Notes: generated by a model not told the origin, from the letters alone. A DNA stretch of 35,695 nucleotides from an uncultured Porphyromonadaceae bacterium (GCA_900555715.1 USMC01000027.1:1-35695), one strand, 5' to 3'. Numbered from the stretch's first letter, positions 1 through 9,350 are shown. A program made the numbers and translations.

Positions 1-4
1 ATTT

Positions 5-433
5 TTAGCCTGTGGAGAGGACAATTTGAAAAGTCAATACTTTTTCAGTGCCCTCGGCTCCGTCCTTGATCTTTTTTCCGGTCGCTTCCTCCCATGCGGC
101 TCTGGCTTTGGAAACGCTCTGGCGATGCTGTCTTATGGCCCCCCTTACCGCTTCCTTGTCCTCTTTGGTGCTGATGATGCGCTTGCGTCCATTCCCGGAT
201 TTGTTCTTCAATCCGATCATTCCGTCTGACTGGAATCTTTTGACCCAGTGCATGACTCGCTGGTATGTCTGTCCGGCTCTCGCTCCGGCTGCCGCATTGC
301 TCAGGCCATCCGCCTTTCCCAATACCATAAGGCATCGCATCCGGAACGAGTGGGTGGCTCCATTCCGGTATCCATTTTCCAAGGCAGCTCTTTGCGCCTC
401 TGTGATATTTATCTTCGTTGCTTGTCTTGACAT
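5..433 (-). CDS. IS630-type transposase, N-terminal helix-turn-helix part (truncated)
   Basis: The 142-residue product starts MSRQATKINITEAQ and has the N-terminal helix-turn-helix layout of IS630/Tc1-type transposases: a Ser/Ala-rich recognition region around residues 40-60 (DGLSNAAAGARAGQTYQRV) followed by a basic linker with NKSGNGRKR at about residues 77-85. The family is usually about 340 residues with a DDE catalytic domain; none of that domain is present before the stop at positions 5-7. After ATGKK the C-terminal 20 or so residues no longer look like the family, which suggests a frameshift or an internal truncation. The catalytic part could lie beyond the left edge of the window in another frame. 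The gene points out of the window, and no terminal inverted repeat could be assigned. Confidence 0.7.
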   Translation of the reverse strand: MSRQATKINITEAQRAALENGYRNGATHSFRMRCLMVLGKADGLSNAAAGARAGQTYQRVMHWVKRFQSDGMIGLKNKSGNGRKRIISTKEDKEAVRGAIRQHRQSVSKARAAWEEATGKKIKDGAEGTEKVLTFQIVLSTG

Positions 434-533
434 ATCTGGAGAGATAGGTGTGTGTAAGACAACAACGTTTGAAAATGGATTTCATTGCATTAACTGTTTA
501 ATAAAACATACTTAAACATATATTCCAAGATAA

Positions 534-605
534 AGACTCTGTTTTCATGGATGGGTATTGACAGCAACTCTCTTCTTTATGGTTTAGACCACATCAACAG
601 AGTCT
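534..605. repeat. 10-bp inverted repeat flanking 52 bp in the gene-poor stretch 434-752
   Basis: The stretch 434-752 has no convincing gene. Within it AGACTCTGTT (534-543) is answered by a perfect inverted copy AACAGAGTCT (596-605). The interior is AT-rich and has no coding signal. It could be a hairpin, an operator pair or a remnant of a small mobile element next to the transposase fragment. The match is short enough to be chance. Confidence 0.35.
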
Positions 606-695
606 GTGCTCAAATAAATCAGTTGAAGTCAGAGGTATGTCAGAGATAGTAGGATATGAATTAATTTTCAAAGGCTGCTTAAACATTCCTCACGA

Positions 696-727
696 TTGTG
701 AAATATCGGCGATTTTTGCTAATTTTG
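696..727 (+). promoter_or_regulatory. Bacteroidetes-type promoter for the aminotransferase gene
   Basis: TTG at 696-698 is followed after 21 bp by TAATTTTG at 720-727, matching the Bacteroidetes sigma-ABfr pattern TTTG-N19-21-TAnnTTTG. The expected transcript start is near 731-734, about 20 nt before the ATG at 753. Confidence 0.7.
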
Positions 728-752
728 CCGAGGATAAAGAAATTTCATCACC

Positions 753-1952
753 ATGCAGAACATTTCAGAGCGAGTACAGTCCCTTTCTGTGTCGCAGACA
801 TTGGCAATGTCACAGAAAAGCGCCGAGCTGAAGGCTCAGGGCGTCGATGTCATAAACCTCTCTGTCGGCGAGCCCGACTTCAACACTCCCGAGCACATAA
901 AGGCAGCAGCGATCGCCGCCATAGAGGACAATTACAGTTTCTATACTCCTGTACCGGGCTACATGAGCCTTCGCAAAGCCATATCCGCCAAGCTCAGCCG
1001 CGAAAACGGAACAGAATATGCTCCGGAGCAGATAGTGGTTGGCAACGGCGCCAAGCACGCACTTGCAAACATCATTCTCGCCACCGTCAACCCCGGCGAC
1101 GAAGTCATCATCCCTACCCCGGCGTGGGTGAGCTATATGGAACTCGTCAAGCTCGCCGGCGGCAAGCCCGTGACGGTGCCTACCGGCATAGCCGAAGATT
1201 TCAAAGTGACCGCCGCACAGCTCGAAATGGCAATCAGCAGCCGCACACGCGCTGTAATCCTATGCTCTCCGTCCAACCCTACCGGAAGCGTTTACTCGCG
1301 CGAAGAACTGCAGTCGCTCGTCGACGTCCTGTCGGCGCACCCCGGCATTCTCGTCATCGCAGATGAGATTTATGAACACATCCTCTACACAGGAGGCGAT
1401 TTTGTCTCATTAGCGTCGTTCCCCGAAATAAAGGACAACGTTGTCATCATCAACGGAGTTTCGAAAGCTTATGCCATGACAGGCTGGCGCATAGGCTACT
1501 GCGCATGCCCTCCCGCTCTTGCGAAAGCTGTGTCGAAACTTCAGGGACAGATGACGTCCGGCGCCTCGTCCATTGCCCAGAAGGCAGCAGAAGCCGCATA
1601 TAACGGTTCTCAGGAATGCGTCGAGGAAATGCGCCGTGCTTTCGAGCGCCGCCGCGACCTTGTTGTGCGCCTCGCCCGCGAAATACCGGGACTCGGTGTC
1701 AATGTCCCGCAGGGCGCGTTCTACCTCTTCCCTGAAGTGAGCGCCTACCTCGGCACCACAGCCGCCGACGGCAGAGTCATCGCCACCGACTCCGACCTCG
1801 CCATGTATCTTCTCGAAGTAGCGCACGTGGCAACCGTAGCAGGTGCCGCTTTCGCTGCCCCGGGCTACATCCGTCTGAGCTACGCCACCTCCGATGAAAA
1901 CCTCACCGAAGCATTCCGCCGTATTGCCAAAGCGCTTGCCGAACTGAAATAA
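753..1952 (+). CDS. Pyridoxal-phosphate-dependent class I aminotransferase (aspartate aminotransferase type)
   Basis: This is a 399-residue cytosolic fold-type I aminotransferase of the AspB/AspC subfamily, expected to move an amino group between an amino acid (probably aspartate) and 2-oxoglutarate. Visible motifs are YTPVPGY near residue 64, SPSNPTG with Asn175, ADEIYE with Asp204, the PLP lysine Lys238 in SKAYAMTGWRIGY with Arg246, and the substrate-carboxylate arginine Arg374 in IRLSYA. Length and motif order are normal for the family. The start at 753 begins directly with the usual N-terminal helix (ISERVQSLSVSQT) and sits about 20 nt downstream of a good promoter. It is monocistronic as far as can be seen. 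The family also includes prephenate and aromatic aminotransferases, so the exact substrate is inferred and no symbol is given. Confidence 0.93.
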   Translation: MQNISERVQSLSVSQTLAMSQKSAELKAQGVDVINLSVGEPDFNTPEHIKAAAIAAIEDNYSFYTPVPGYMSLRKAISAKLSRENGTEYAPEQIVVGNGAKHALANIILATVNPGDEVIIPTPAWVSYMELVKLAGGKPVTVPTGIAEDFKVTAAQLEMAISSRTRAVILCSPSNPTGSVYSREELQSLVDVLSAHPGILVIADEIYEHILYTGGDFVSLASFPEIKDNVVIINGVSKAYAMTGWRIGYCACPPALAKAVSKLQGQMTSGASSIAQKAAEAAYNGSQECVEEMRRAFERRRDLVVRLAREIPGLGVNVPQGAFYLFPEVSAYLGTTAADGRVIATDSDLAMYLLEVAHVATVAGAAFAAPGYIRLSYATSDENLTEAFRRIAKALAELK

Positions 1953-1989
1953 AAAGTTAAAACACTTCTGATTTTAAGTTAATTTGGTT

Positions 1990-2034
1990 AAAGTTCATTC
2001 CCCGATTCAAAAAGAACGGGAAAACATGAACTTT
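1990..2034. repeat. Long imperfect hairpin between the aminotransferase and susC-like genes
   Basis: AAAGTTCAT (1990-1998) pairs perfectly with ATGAACTTT (2026-2034), and inside it CCCG (2001-2004) pairs with CGGG (2017-2020). There is no run of T directly behind it, so it is a weak candidate terminator for the upstream gene. The right arm ends in CTTTG and overlaps GAACTTTG, one mismatch from the -7 consensus TAnnTTTG, so an operator over a weak promoter for the Sus-like operon is also possible. Confidence 0.45.
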
Positions 2035-2068
2035 GTAACTAAAAATTAATTTCCTTTGCAGGGAGAAT

Positions 2069-2098
2069 CCTTCCGGCGCCGTCAGCCGGGAGGCTTTT
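2069..2098 (+). promoter_or_regulatory. GC-rich hairpin in the susC-like leader (attenuator or terminator candidate)
   Basis: CCTTCCGGC (2069-2077) pairs with GCCGGGAGG (2085-2093) with one G-T wobble around a 7-nt loop and is followed by CTTTTCC. It resembles a weak intrinsic terminator roughly 95 bp before the susC-like start. It could end aminotransferase transcripts or attenuate the operon; the sequence alone does not decide. Confidence 0.4.
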
Positions 2099-2191
2099 CC
2101 GCCCTTATGATTTTAAACCGGCAGATAGCCGCCACGACATTAGAAACAGAGATTATATACATACTAAAAATTAACTAAAACACCTATTTGC

Positions 2192-5100
2192 ATGAAGAAC
2201 GTTTGTTTACAAACGACTGCTAAGGCGTTGACGGTGCTTGCGTTTGCACTTACAATGTCTATAGCGTCATTTGCGCAAAAAATCACAGTGACAGGTACTG
2301 TGTACGAGCCCGAAGGCGAGCCAGCCATCGGAGCAAGCGTCAAAGTACTCGGAGGCACCGGTTTCGGCGTAGCCACCGATGTAGACGGCAAGTACAAAAT
2401 CGAAGTCGATGCAAACGGTACGCTTGTATTCTCCTACGTAGGCTGCGACGAGCAGCAGACGGCGGTTGACGGTCGGCGCACCATCGACGTCCACCTTAAA
2501 CAGAACACCGTAGCTATGTCGGAACTCGTAGTAATCGGCTATGGCGTCGTTAAGAAATCTGATGCCACCGGTTCTGTAGGCGTCGTAAAGCCCGGCGAAA
2601 TAGAAGCCGGTCTGGCTTCGACAGCGCAGGACCTCCTCGTCGGCGCCAGCCCGGGCGTAGTGGTATCTACCAACGGCGGTGACCCTGCCGGCGGTGCCAA
2701 CATCCAGATCCGCGGCGGTGCGTCACTCTCGGCGTCCAATGCCCCGCTCATCGTTGTAGACGGCGTTCCTATGGAAGGCTCAACCGTGAAAGGCTCGTCC
2801 AACCCTCTCTCGCTCATCAACCCCGAGAACATCGAGAACATGACAATCCTCAAATCGGCTTCCGCGACAGCTATCTACGGTAGCCGTGCATCAAACGGTG
2901 TCATCATCATCACAACAAAGACCGGCAAAGCCGGCAAACCGCAGGTAAACTTTGCCGCCAACTTCAAGGTAGAGACCCCGCGCAACTACCTCGACATGAT
3001 GTCCGCAGGTCGTTTCCGCCAGTTCATCACCGACCGCTACGGCAATGAATCGTCACAATACGCTGCTTTAGGCAACGCCAATACAAACTGGCAGAAAGAA
3101 GTGCTCCGCACAACATTCAGCCACGACTACAGCGTGTCTGTAGGCGGTACTGCCGGCGTTCTTCCCTATCGCGTATCTGTAGACTACTCCAGCCAGGAAG
3201 GTATCATCCGCCGCACGAGCAACGACCGCCTCGGCGCAGCCATCAACCTCACGCCGAAGTTCTTCGACGACCTCCTGAGCGTCAACGTCAACCTCAAAGG
3301 CTCATACATCCAGAACCACTACGACCAGGGCTCTCTCGGCGGTGCCATAAGCTTCAACCCGACACTGCCCGTACATTCCGACAACGTGTTCAACAACTGG
3401 ACGACATACATCTCCAACGGTGCTGTCGCAGGTCCGGACACCCCCGGCTCGGAAATCAACACCCTCATGGCTATCAACCCGGTGTCGATGATCTACGACT
3501 ATAACAGCAAGTCGAACGTCTACCAGAGCGTCGGCAACCTCCAGGTAGACCTGAAGATGCCTTTCCTCCGCGAGCTGCGCGCCAACCTCAACCTCGGCTA
3601 TGACTACAGCCACGGCGACGTGAAGAACCTCAACAACGCCGGCAGCCCTCTGGCATGGAAGAACGGCTTCGGATTCAAATCTGCCGACTTCCCCGACTGG
3701 CCTAATCCTGAAAACAAAGAGAGCATCAACGTCAAGAACGGCTACACCACCCTCAACAAGGAAGCTGCCGAAAACTATACCCTTCTTCTCGATTTCTACC
3801 TCAACTACAACAAAAGCTTCAAGGAAATCAGCTCCGACCTCGACGTAACCGCCGGTTACTCGTGGCAGCGCTTCAATTTCTCGAGCCACAACTCCAGCCA
3901 GGTAGACCCGGCTATAGAATACGCCAAGGACGAAAGCATACGCCAGTTCGCCAACTACCAGTATTCGCCCACATATTACAGCAAGAGCCGCTATCAGCTC
4001 CTGTCGTTCTTCGGACGTGTCAACTACACCTTCAAGGACCGCTACCTGCTCACCGCCACTGTCCGTTTCGACGGTACGTCGCGTTTCAGCAAGGACCACC
4101 GCTGGGGTACATTCCCCGCAGTAGCCTTGGGATGGAAAATCATCGAAGAAGACTTCATGGAAGGCGCCCGCAGCTGGATGAACGACCTTAAGATCCGCGC
4201 CGAATACGGTGTGACAGGTCAGCAGAACCTCGGCAGCGACTACTTCCCCTATCTGCCTATCTACTCCGTTCTCACGGGTGAATCGAACTCATATCCCATC
4301 AACGGCAACTACGTCCAGATAGCATATCCGGAGAAGTACAACAGCGACCTCAAATGGGAAGAGACGCACACATGGAACGTCGGTCTCGACTTCGGTTTCC
4401 TCAACAACCGCATCAACGGCAGCCTCGACTGGTACCGCCGCAAATCGACCGACCTTCTCGTATGGGCAAACTACCCCGCAGGCTCAAACCTTTCCAACAC
4501 AGGTAACATCAACCTCGGTGACCTCACCAACACCGGTATCGAGTTCAACATCAACACCCGTCCCGTAGTAACCAACGAACTCACCTGGAACTCCAACCTC
4601 AACATAGCCTGGAACCGCAACAAGATCACACGCCTCGCCGAAGGCGCCGACACATCGACCGGCGGCATCGGCAACGGTGTCAACGTGCAGAAACATGTTG
4701 TCGGCAAAGCTGCGAACACCTTCTTCGTCTACGAACAGGTTTATGACAAGGACGGCAATCCTCTCGAAGGCGTCTATGTAGACCAGAATGCCGACGGCGT
4801 CATCAACGAAGACGACAAGATACTCTACCACCACATTCACCCGGACGTGACAATGAGCTGGAGCAACACCGTCAACTGGCGCAACTGGGACTTCGGTATC
4901 GTCCTCCGCGCAGCTTTCGGCAACTACGCATACAACCAGAACCAGATGGGCAACAGCTTCGTCTCCGCGACAGCTACAGCACCTCTGAGCAACATCCTCG
5001 ACAACACCTACATCTTCCAGAGCACACGCAACACAGAGCTCATGCTCTCTAACCACTGGGTGCAGAACGCATCGTTTGTCCGCTGCGACAACATCACCGT

Positions 5101-5287
5101 GGGCTACACCTGGGACAAGCTTCTCAAAGACCGCCTTCGTCTGCGTCTGTTCGGCGCCGTTCAGAATCCCTTCGTCATCACAAAGTATAAGGGTCTCGAC
5201 CCCGAAGTGGTCTACAACAACGGCATCGACAACAGCGTCTATCCGCGCCCGGTATCGTTCACCGTGGGTGTAGTGGCTAATTTCTGA
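2192..5287 (+). CDS. SusC/RagA-type TonB-linked outer-membrane transporter
   Basis: This is a 1031-residue outer-membrane porter expected to pull glycan oligosaccharides across the outer membrane using TonB/ExbBD energy. It has a signal peptide (residues 1 to about 28, ending SIASFAQ), then a carboxypeptidase-regulatory-like beta-sandwich (about 32-105), a TonB box (SELVVIGYG, about 110-118), a plug domain (about 120-240, with IQIRGGASL, VVDGVPM and ASATAIYGSRASNGVIII), and a long 22-strand barrel ending in a terminal Phe (TVGVVANF). Length and order are typical of SusC. It is the first gene of a four-gene operon; the SusD-type partner starts 31 bp downstream. No SusR, ECF/anti-sigma or hybrid two-component regulator is beside it, and the leader hairpins at 1990-2098 are the only regulatory hints. 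The transported glycan cannot be read from the sequence. Confidence 0.96.
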   Translation: MKNVCLQTTAKALTVLAFALTMSIASFAQKITVTGTVYEPEGEPAIGASVKVLGGTGFGVATDVDGKYKIEVDANGTLVFSYVGCDEQQTAVDGRRTIDVHLKQNTVAMSELVVIGYGVVKKSDATGSVGVVKPGEIEAGLASTAQDLLVGASPGVVVSTNGGDPAGGANIQIRGGASLSASNAPLIVVDGVPMEGSTVKGSSNPLSLINPENIENMTILKSASATAIYGSRASNGVIIITTKTGKAGKPQVNFAANFKVETPRNYLDMMSAGRFRQFITDRYGNESSQYAALGNANTNWQKEVLRTTFSHDYSVSVGGTAGVLPYRVSVDYSSQEGIIRRTSNDRLGAAINLTPKFFDDLLSVNVNLKGSYIQNHYDQGSLGGAISFNPTLPVHSDNVFNNWTTYISNGAVAGPDTPGSEINTLMAINPVSMIYDYNSKSNVYQSVGNLQVDLKMPFLRELRANLNLGYDYSHGDVKNLNNAGSPLAWKNGFGFKSADFPDWPNPENKESINVKNGYTTLNKEAAENYTLLLDFYLNYNKSFKEISSDLDVTAGYSWQRFNFSSHNSSQVDPAIEYAKDESIRQFANYQYSPTYYSKSRYQLLSFFGRVNYTFKDRYLLTATVRFDGTSRFSKDHRWGTFPAVALGWKIIEEDFMEGARSWMNDLKIRAEYGVTGQQNLGSDYFPYLPIYSVLTGESNSYPINGNYVQIAYPEKYNSDLKWEETHTWNVGLDFGFLNNRINGSLDWYRRKSTDLLVWANYPAGSNLSNTGNINLGDLTNTGIEFNINTRPVVTNELTWNSNLNIAWNRNKITRLAEGADTSTGGIGNGVNVQKHVVGKAANTFFVYEQVYDKDGNPLEGVYVDQNADGVINEDDKILYHHIHPDVTMSWSNTVNWRNWDFGIVLRAAFGNYAYNQNQMGNSFVSATATAPLSNILDNTYIFQSTRNTELMLSNHWVQNASFVRCDNITVGYTWDKLLKDRLRLRLFGAVQNPFVITKYKGLDPEVVYNNGIDNSVYPRPVSFTVGVVANF

Positions 5288-5318
5288 CAAAGGTCTAACT
5301 CATAACACATCTACAAAA

Positions 5319-6863
5319 ATGACATTCAATAAATATATCATATCAGGAGTGGTTGCTCTTATGGGTATCGCGGGCACCTCGTGCGTCTCCGACCTCGACC
5401 TCAAGCCCAACGACCCCAATTCGAGACTTGAGCTCACCACAGTCGCAGAGTGGGATGGTTTCCTCGGCCGTCTGTACGGCAACCTCTATCGCGACGACGT
5501 CATCTCGACCTCCGACGGCGGTGCAGGCACCTTCACCCGCACTCACTTCAATCTTCAGGAAGTAGTAGCCGACGAGTGCTTTATCTCCGAGAAATGGAAC
5601 GACCCCGGCTACCAGCCGCTCAACATGTGCACCTGGAGCTCGGACAACGAATGGATCTATGCAGCTTTCGCACGCGAGTTCTTCAACGCCAAGATGGGTG
5701 CTGAATTCATCAGCCAGATGAAATCGCAGGGTGCTGCTTTCTTCGACGAAGCCGAAGTGAAAGCCCGCATCGCTGAGGCACATGCTATCCGCGGTCTTGC
5801 CTACTACTACATGATAGACCTCTTCGGCCGCGGACCGTGGATCGACGAGAACTCCGTCACCGGCGAAACTCCCGTCACCTACGACCGCAAGCAGCTCTTC
5901 GACGCCATCACGAAAGAGCTTGAGGAATTCGTTCCCGACCTCAAGCCCGCCGCCGAACAGACATACGGACGCGTGAGCCGCGAAGCCGGCTACATGCTCC
6001 TCGCCAAGCTCTACCTGAACGCCGAGGTCTACACCGGCACCCCGATGTGGGAAGAATGCGCATCAGCATGCCAGAAAGTAGTTTCGACAGGCATACAGCT
6101 TGCTCCGGAATACAAATATCTTTTCTGCGCCACCAACGACAAATATGTAGGCAACGGTGAAATACTCTGGGCCGTACCTCAGGAGCAGGGCCGTATGGAA
6201 ACATGGGGCGGTTGCACCTACCTCACCGTAGGCTGCTACGTCGAAACGGCACCGAAGGAGATACTCACGCAGCTCAACAGTCAGGGAGTGCCCTGGTCGG
6301 GGCTCCGTCTGCGTCCGGAACTCTCCAAAGCTCTCCGCGGCGACAACAGGCGCATGATATATGAGGGTACATTTCAGGAAGAAATTCCTAACCTCTCTTC
6401 CTACGACAAGAATTCGTGCGGCTACATGTGCATCAAATACTCCAACTCTCCCGAGACCGACTATCTCAACACTGCCGGCGCCACCAACAACGACACGCAG
6501 CTTTCCAACGTCGACTATCCTCTCTTCCGTCTCGCCGACACCTACCTCATGCTCGCCGAATGCCAGCTTCACGGCGTTCAGTGCGACGGTCTGGAATACC
6601 TCAACAAGGTGCGTGAGCGCGCAGGAATGTCGCCCCTTTCGATGCTGACAGCCGACAACGTCCTTGCCGAGCGCCAGAAAGAGCTCTATATGGAAGGACA
6701 CCGCCGCAGCGACCTCATACGCTTCGGCAAATACACCGGCGGCACATACAACTGGTCGTGGAAGAGCGGCGTTCTCGAAGGCGGCGCCATCGAAAGCTAC
6801 CGTGCACTCTACCCCGTGCCCTACCAGTACACCAACACTGTCGGACAGAACCCCGGCTATTGA
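5319..6863 (+). CDS. SusD/RagB-type glycan-binding outer-membrane lipoprotein
   Basis: This 514-residue surface lipoprotein forms the lid of the SusC-type transporter and binds its glycan. The signal peptide ends in a lipobox GTSC with Cys22, followed by VSDLDLKPND, the usual LxLxP start of mature SusD proteins. The TPR-like helices include a HAIRGLAYYYMIDLFGRGPW stretch (about residues 152-171) typical of the family. The C-terminal half has the conserved YPLFRLADTYLMLAECQ, LNKVRERAG and ERQKELYMEGHRRSDLIRFG blocks. Size and layout are normal. It sits 31 bp behind the SusC-type gene and 26 bp before the SusE-like gene, so co-transcription is expected. Confidence 0.95.
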   Translation: MTFNKYIISGVVALMGIAGTSCVSDLDLKPNDPNSRLELTTVAEWDGFLGRLYGNLYRDDVISTSDGGAGTFTRTHFNLQEVVADECFISEKWNDPGYQPLNMCTWSSDNEWIYAAFAREFFNAKMGAEFISQMKSQGAAFFDEAEVKARIAEAHAIRGLAYYYMIDLFGRGPWIDENSVTGETPVTYDRKQLFDAITKELEEFVPDLKPAAEQTYGRVSREAGYMLLAKLYLNAEVYTGTPMWEECASACQKVVSTGIQLAPEYKYLFCATNDKYVGNGEILWAVPQEQGRMETWGGCTYLTVGCYVETAPKEILTQLNSQGVPWSGLRLRPELSKALRGDNRRMIYEGTFQEEIPNLSSYDKNSCGYMCIKYSNSPETDYLNTAGATNNDTQLSNVDYPLFRLADTYLMLAECQLHGVQCDGLEYLNKVRERAGMSPLSMLTADNVLAERQKELYMEGHRRSDLIRFGKYTGGTYNWSWKSGVLEGGAIESYRALYPVPYQYTNTVGQNPGY

Positions 6864-6889
6864 TTTCAACCTAAATCAGACATACAGTT

Positions 6890-7822
6890 ATGAAATTATC
6901 TAAATTATATACTGTTCTTGCCGCAGCTGTCGCCGTCGCCGGATTTTCGTCGTGCAGCGAGAACACCGAGCCTGTCTATCACGAACCGTCCGCCGAGTCG
7001 TTCAAAATCTACGACTCACCGTTCATGAACCAGTACTATGAGCTCACCCCCGACGGTACTTTCGAAATCACCCTCAACGGACAACCCGACTACGGCGTGT
7101 CTACCGTCACCCAGTACCGTCTTCAGGTGTCTCTCACCGAAGACTTCAAGGAGTTCGACACAATGACCCCTGTCGGCACCGGCACACTCTCGAAGATGAC
7201 ACTCAAGGAGTCGCGTCTCGCCATGGCGATCTGCAAACTCCGCAACATCTACGAAGAAAGCGAGTGGACCGACCTCGGCGAGCAGAAAATCTATCTCCGC
7301 GGTCAGGCCTTCATCAAAGGTGTTGAAAGCAGCAATATCGTGACCTCCAACATCACGGTGCTCAACCGCGTCCAGAGCTATTTCAATCCGCCTGTGCCCG
7401 GCACAATCTACGTCATCGGCAACTACGTGGTACTTGCTGACAACAAGTGGATTGAACCTTTGCCCAAGAACGCCGAGCAGCTCCAGAGCTACGTTCTCTC
7501 TGAGAAAGATGATGAAATCGAGAGCAAGAAGTACTACGGGACGATCGACTTCCTTCCCTACGAAGGCACCACCGGCAGCGTGTTCCGCTTCTATACCGAA
7601 CTTGGGAGCTGGGATGAAAACACTCTCGGATGCTCCGGCGGTCCCGACAACGACAAGCCTGTTGAATTCCCCGACTTCGTAGCCGGCTCGGTCCTCGACC
7701 ACGGTCTTGCAAAAACAAAGGACTCTTTCAGCTTCCCCAACTACCGCGGAAAACTCGAATTCTTTGTCGACCTCTCGGACAGCGACAACCCCAAGGTGCA
7801 GATTACAGCCCCGAAAGAATAA
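6890..7822 (+). CDS. SusE-like outer-membrane lipoprotein
   Basis: This 310-residue predicted lipoprotein has a signal ending FSSC with Cys22, followed by an Ig-like region of the kind found at the N-terminus of SusE/SusF proteins (about residues 35-160). A second beta-rich region follows (about 165-310; IYVIGNYVVLADNKW, then FLPYEGTTGSVFRFYTEL and GKLEFFVDLSDSDNPKVQI). Known SusE proteins display starch-binding modules on the surface; here the overall pattern fits but binding aromatics cannot be assigned with certainty. It is shorter than the next gene, so the pair resembles the susE-susF order. Its place in the operon supports a role in surface glycan capture. SusE against a more general SusE/F-like label is a judgement from pattern. 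Confidence 0.8.
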   Translation: MKLSKLYTVLAAAVAVAGFSSCSENTEPVYHEPSAESFKIYDSPFMNQYYELTPDGTFEITLNGQPDYGVSTVTQYRLQVSLTEDFKEFDTMTPVGTGTLSKMTLKESRLAMAICKLRNIYEESEWTDLGEQKIYLRGQAFIKGVESSNIVTSNITVLNRVQSYFNPPVPGTIYVIGNYVVLADNKWIEPLPKNAEQLQSYVLSEKDDEIESKKYYGTIDFLPYEGTTGSVFRFYTELGSWDENTLGCSGGPDNDKPVEFPDFVAGSVLDHGLAKTKDSFSFPNYRGKLEFFVDLSDSDNPKVQITAPKE

Positions 7823-7847
7823 TTAACGACTTCAGCTACATCAAGAT

Positions 7848-9332
7848 ATGAAAAAATTTCATTTCATAGCCCTGACGGCGCTTGCAGGCCTGCTCTTCAC
7901 ATCCTGCGAGTCATACGACCTGCCCAACCCGCCGGCACAGAGCAACACCCCCGAAGCAATCTTCAACGACGCAGACCTTACGGTTGCCTCCGTTGTCAAC
8001 GGCGAGACGCTCGACCTCGGCGCCCTCAGCGAGGCACAGCTCCCGGCAGAGCTCTTCTCCGTACAGTTAAAGAACTTCCCCAAGGACTATAATCTGGTCC
8101 TCCAGGGGCAGTTCTCCAAAGACGACACCTTCGCCGCTACCCAGAACGTAGACATGACCGTCGGTGCCGACGACATCGCCGCCGCTTCCGCCGCTGAGCT
8201 CCAGACCATGTTCACCACTCTCGTGAGCAAAAGTCCCGACACACGCACTATCTACGTTCGTGTGGCTGCTTTCGCCGTCAACGGTTCCAGCAGCGTCCGC
8301 ATCGGCGGTCCCGACAAATACTACTACTCCGGTGAAGTCACGATCAAACCCATCGCACTCGACCACGTAATCGAAGACGCCTACTACCTCGTCGGTTCGT
8401 TCTGCAACTGGGATGTGAAGAAAGGCATACCTTTCATTAAGAACGAAGAAGGTAATGTCTACGATCACCCCAACTTCCAGGTCAAGATCGACGTCACCGC
8501 CGAGCAGGCCGCAGCAGGCGGTCTCTTCTGGAAAGTAGTTCCGAAGTCGGCATACGACGCCGGCACATGGGCAGGCGCATACGGTTCGATCGCCGGCGAC
8601 AGCAATCTCTCCGGCTCGCTCACTCCGGCTCCGGAAACAGAGACAGAAGCAGGTCTCATCCTTGAAGAGGGTCCATATATCATCCACATCAATATGGAGA
8701 CTCTGCGCTACAATATCGACCGCGCACTGGATTATCTCTGGGTAGTCACCCCCGGCACCTCAACAACTAAATTCGACCTGATGCAGCGCCTCACCAACAA
8801 CGGCGACTACACCCACTACGAAGGCACATCACCCATGCGCTACAATTTCTATCTCGCCGGTCAGGCATCCAAAAATGGCGTATTCTTCCATCTCGAAGGC
8901 GAGAGCAATAAAGATGGAAAGGGCACCTACAGCGGTATGATGTCAACAACCACGACCAAAACCATGAAGGTAGGGGACGACCTTGCACTCTACTACGTCA
9001 CTGCTAACATCAACGAGATGACGTGGAAAGCCACACAGATCCATACCCTCAACCTCATCGGTGATTTCAACGGCTGGAACCTGGAAACATCTCCCGCACT
9101 GACTCCGAACACCACATGCAGCGTATGGACCATCACCGAAACCTTCGCAGAAGCCGGTGAGTTCAAGTTCTGCGTCGACAACGACTGGAAACTCAGCTAC
9201 GGCTCCTCCGACGGCACATTCAACACCGTCAAGCAGAATGGCGGCAACTACAAAATGACAGAAGCCGGAACGTATACCCTCACGCTCCACTTCGACGTGT
9301 TCCCGCCATACCTCGAAGTAGTAAAGAAGTAA
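7848..9332 (+). CDS. SusF/SusE-like multi-domain glycan-binding outer-membrane lipoprotein
   Basis: This is a 494-residue lipoprotein: the signal peptide ends LFTSC with Cys20, followed by ESYDLPNPP. Residues of about 35-165 form a SusE-type N-terminal domain (QLKNFPKDYNLVLQGQFSKD). At about residue 178 a YLVGSFCNWD motif opens a SusE/SusF C-terminal-type module, a middle module lies around 285-390, and LNLIGDFNGWN at about residue 401 opens the last module, ending HFDVFPPYLEVVKK. The repeated G-x-F/C-N-x-W signature is shared with starch-binding SusE/SusF modules and suggests alpha-glucan binding; this is inference. It is the last gene of the operon: a strong terminator follows 18 bp after the stop. 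No susG-like amylase is present. Confidence 0.85.
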   Translation: MKKFHFIALTALAGLLFTSCESYDLPNPPAQSNTPEAIFNDADLTVASVVNGETLDLGALSEAQLPAELFSVQLKNFPKDYNLVLQGQFSKDDTFAATQNVDMTVGADDIAAASAAELQTMFTTLVSKSPDTRTIYVRVAAFAVNGSSSVRIGGPDKYYYSGEVTIKPIALDHVIEDAYYLVGSFCNWDVKKGIPFIKNEEGNVYDHPNFQVKIDVTAEQAAAGGLFWKVVPKSAYDAGTWAGAYGSIAGDSNLSGSLTPAPETETEAGLILEEGPYIIHINMETLRYNIDRALDYLWVVTPGTSTTKFDLMQRLTNNGDYTHYEGTSPMRYNFYLAGQASKNGVFFHLEGESNKDGKGTYSGMMSTTTTKTMKVGDDLALYYVTANINEMTWKATQIHTLNLIGDFNGWNLETSPALTPNTTCSVWTITETFAEAGEFKFCVDNDWKLSYGSSDGTFNTVKQNGGNYKMTEAGTYTLTLHFDVFPPYLEVVKK

Positions 9333-9350
9333 AATCTCACCTTTCATCAG

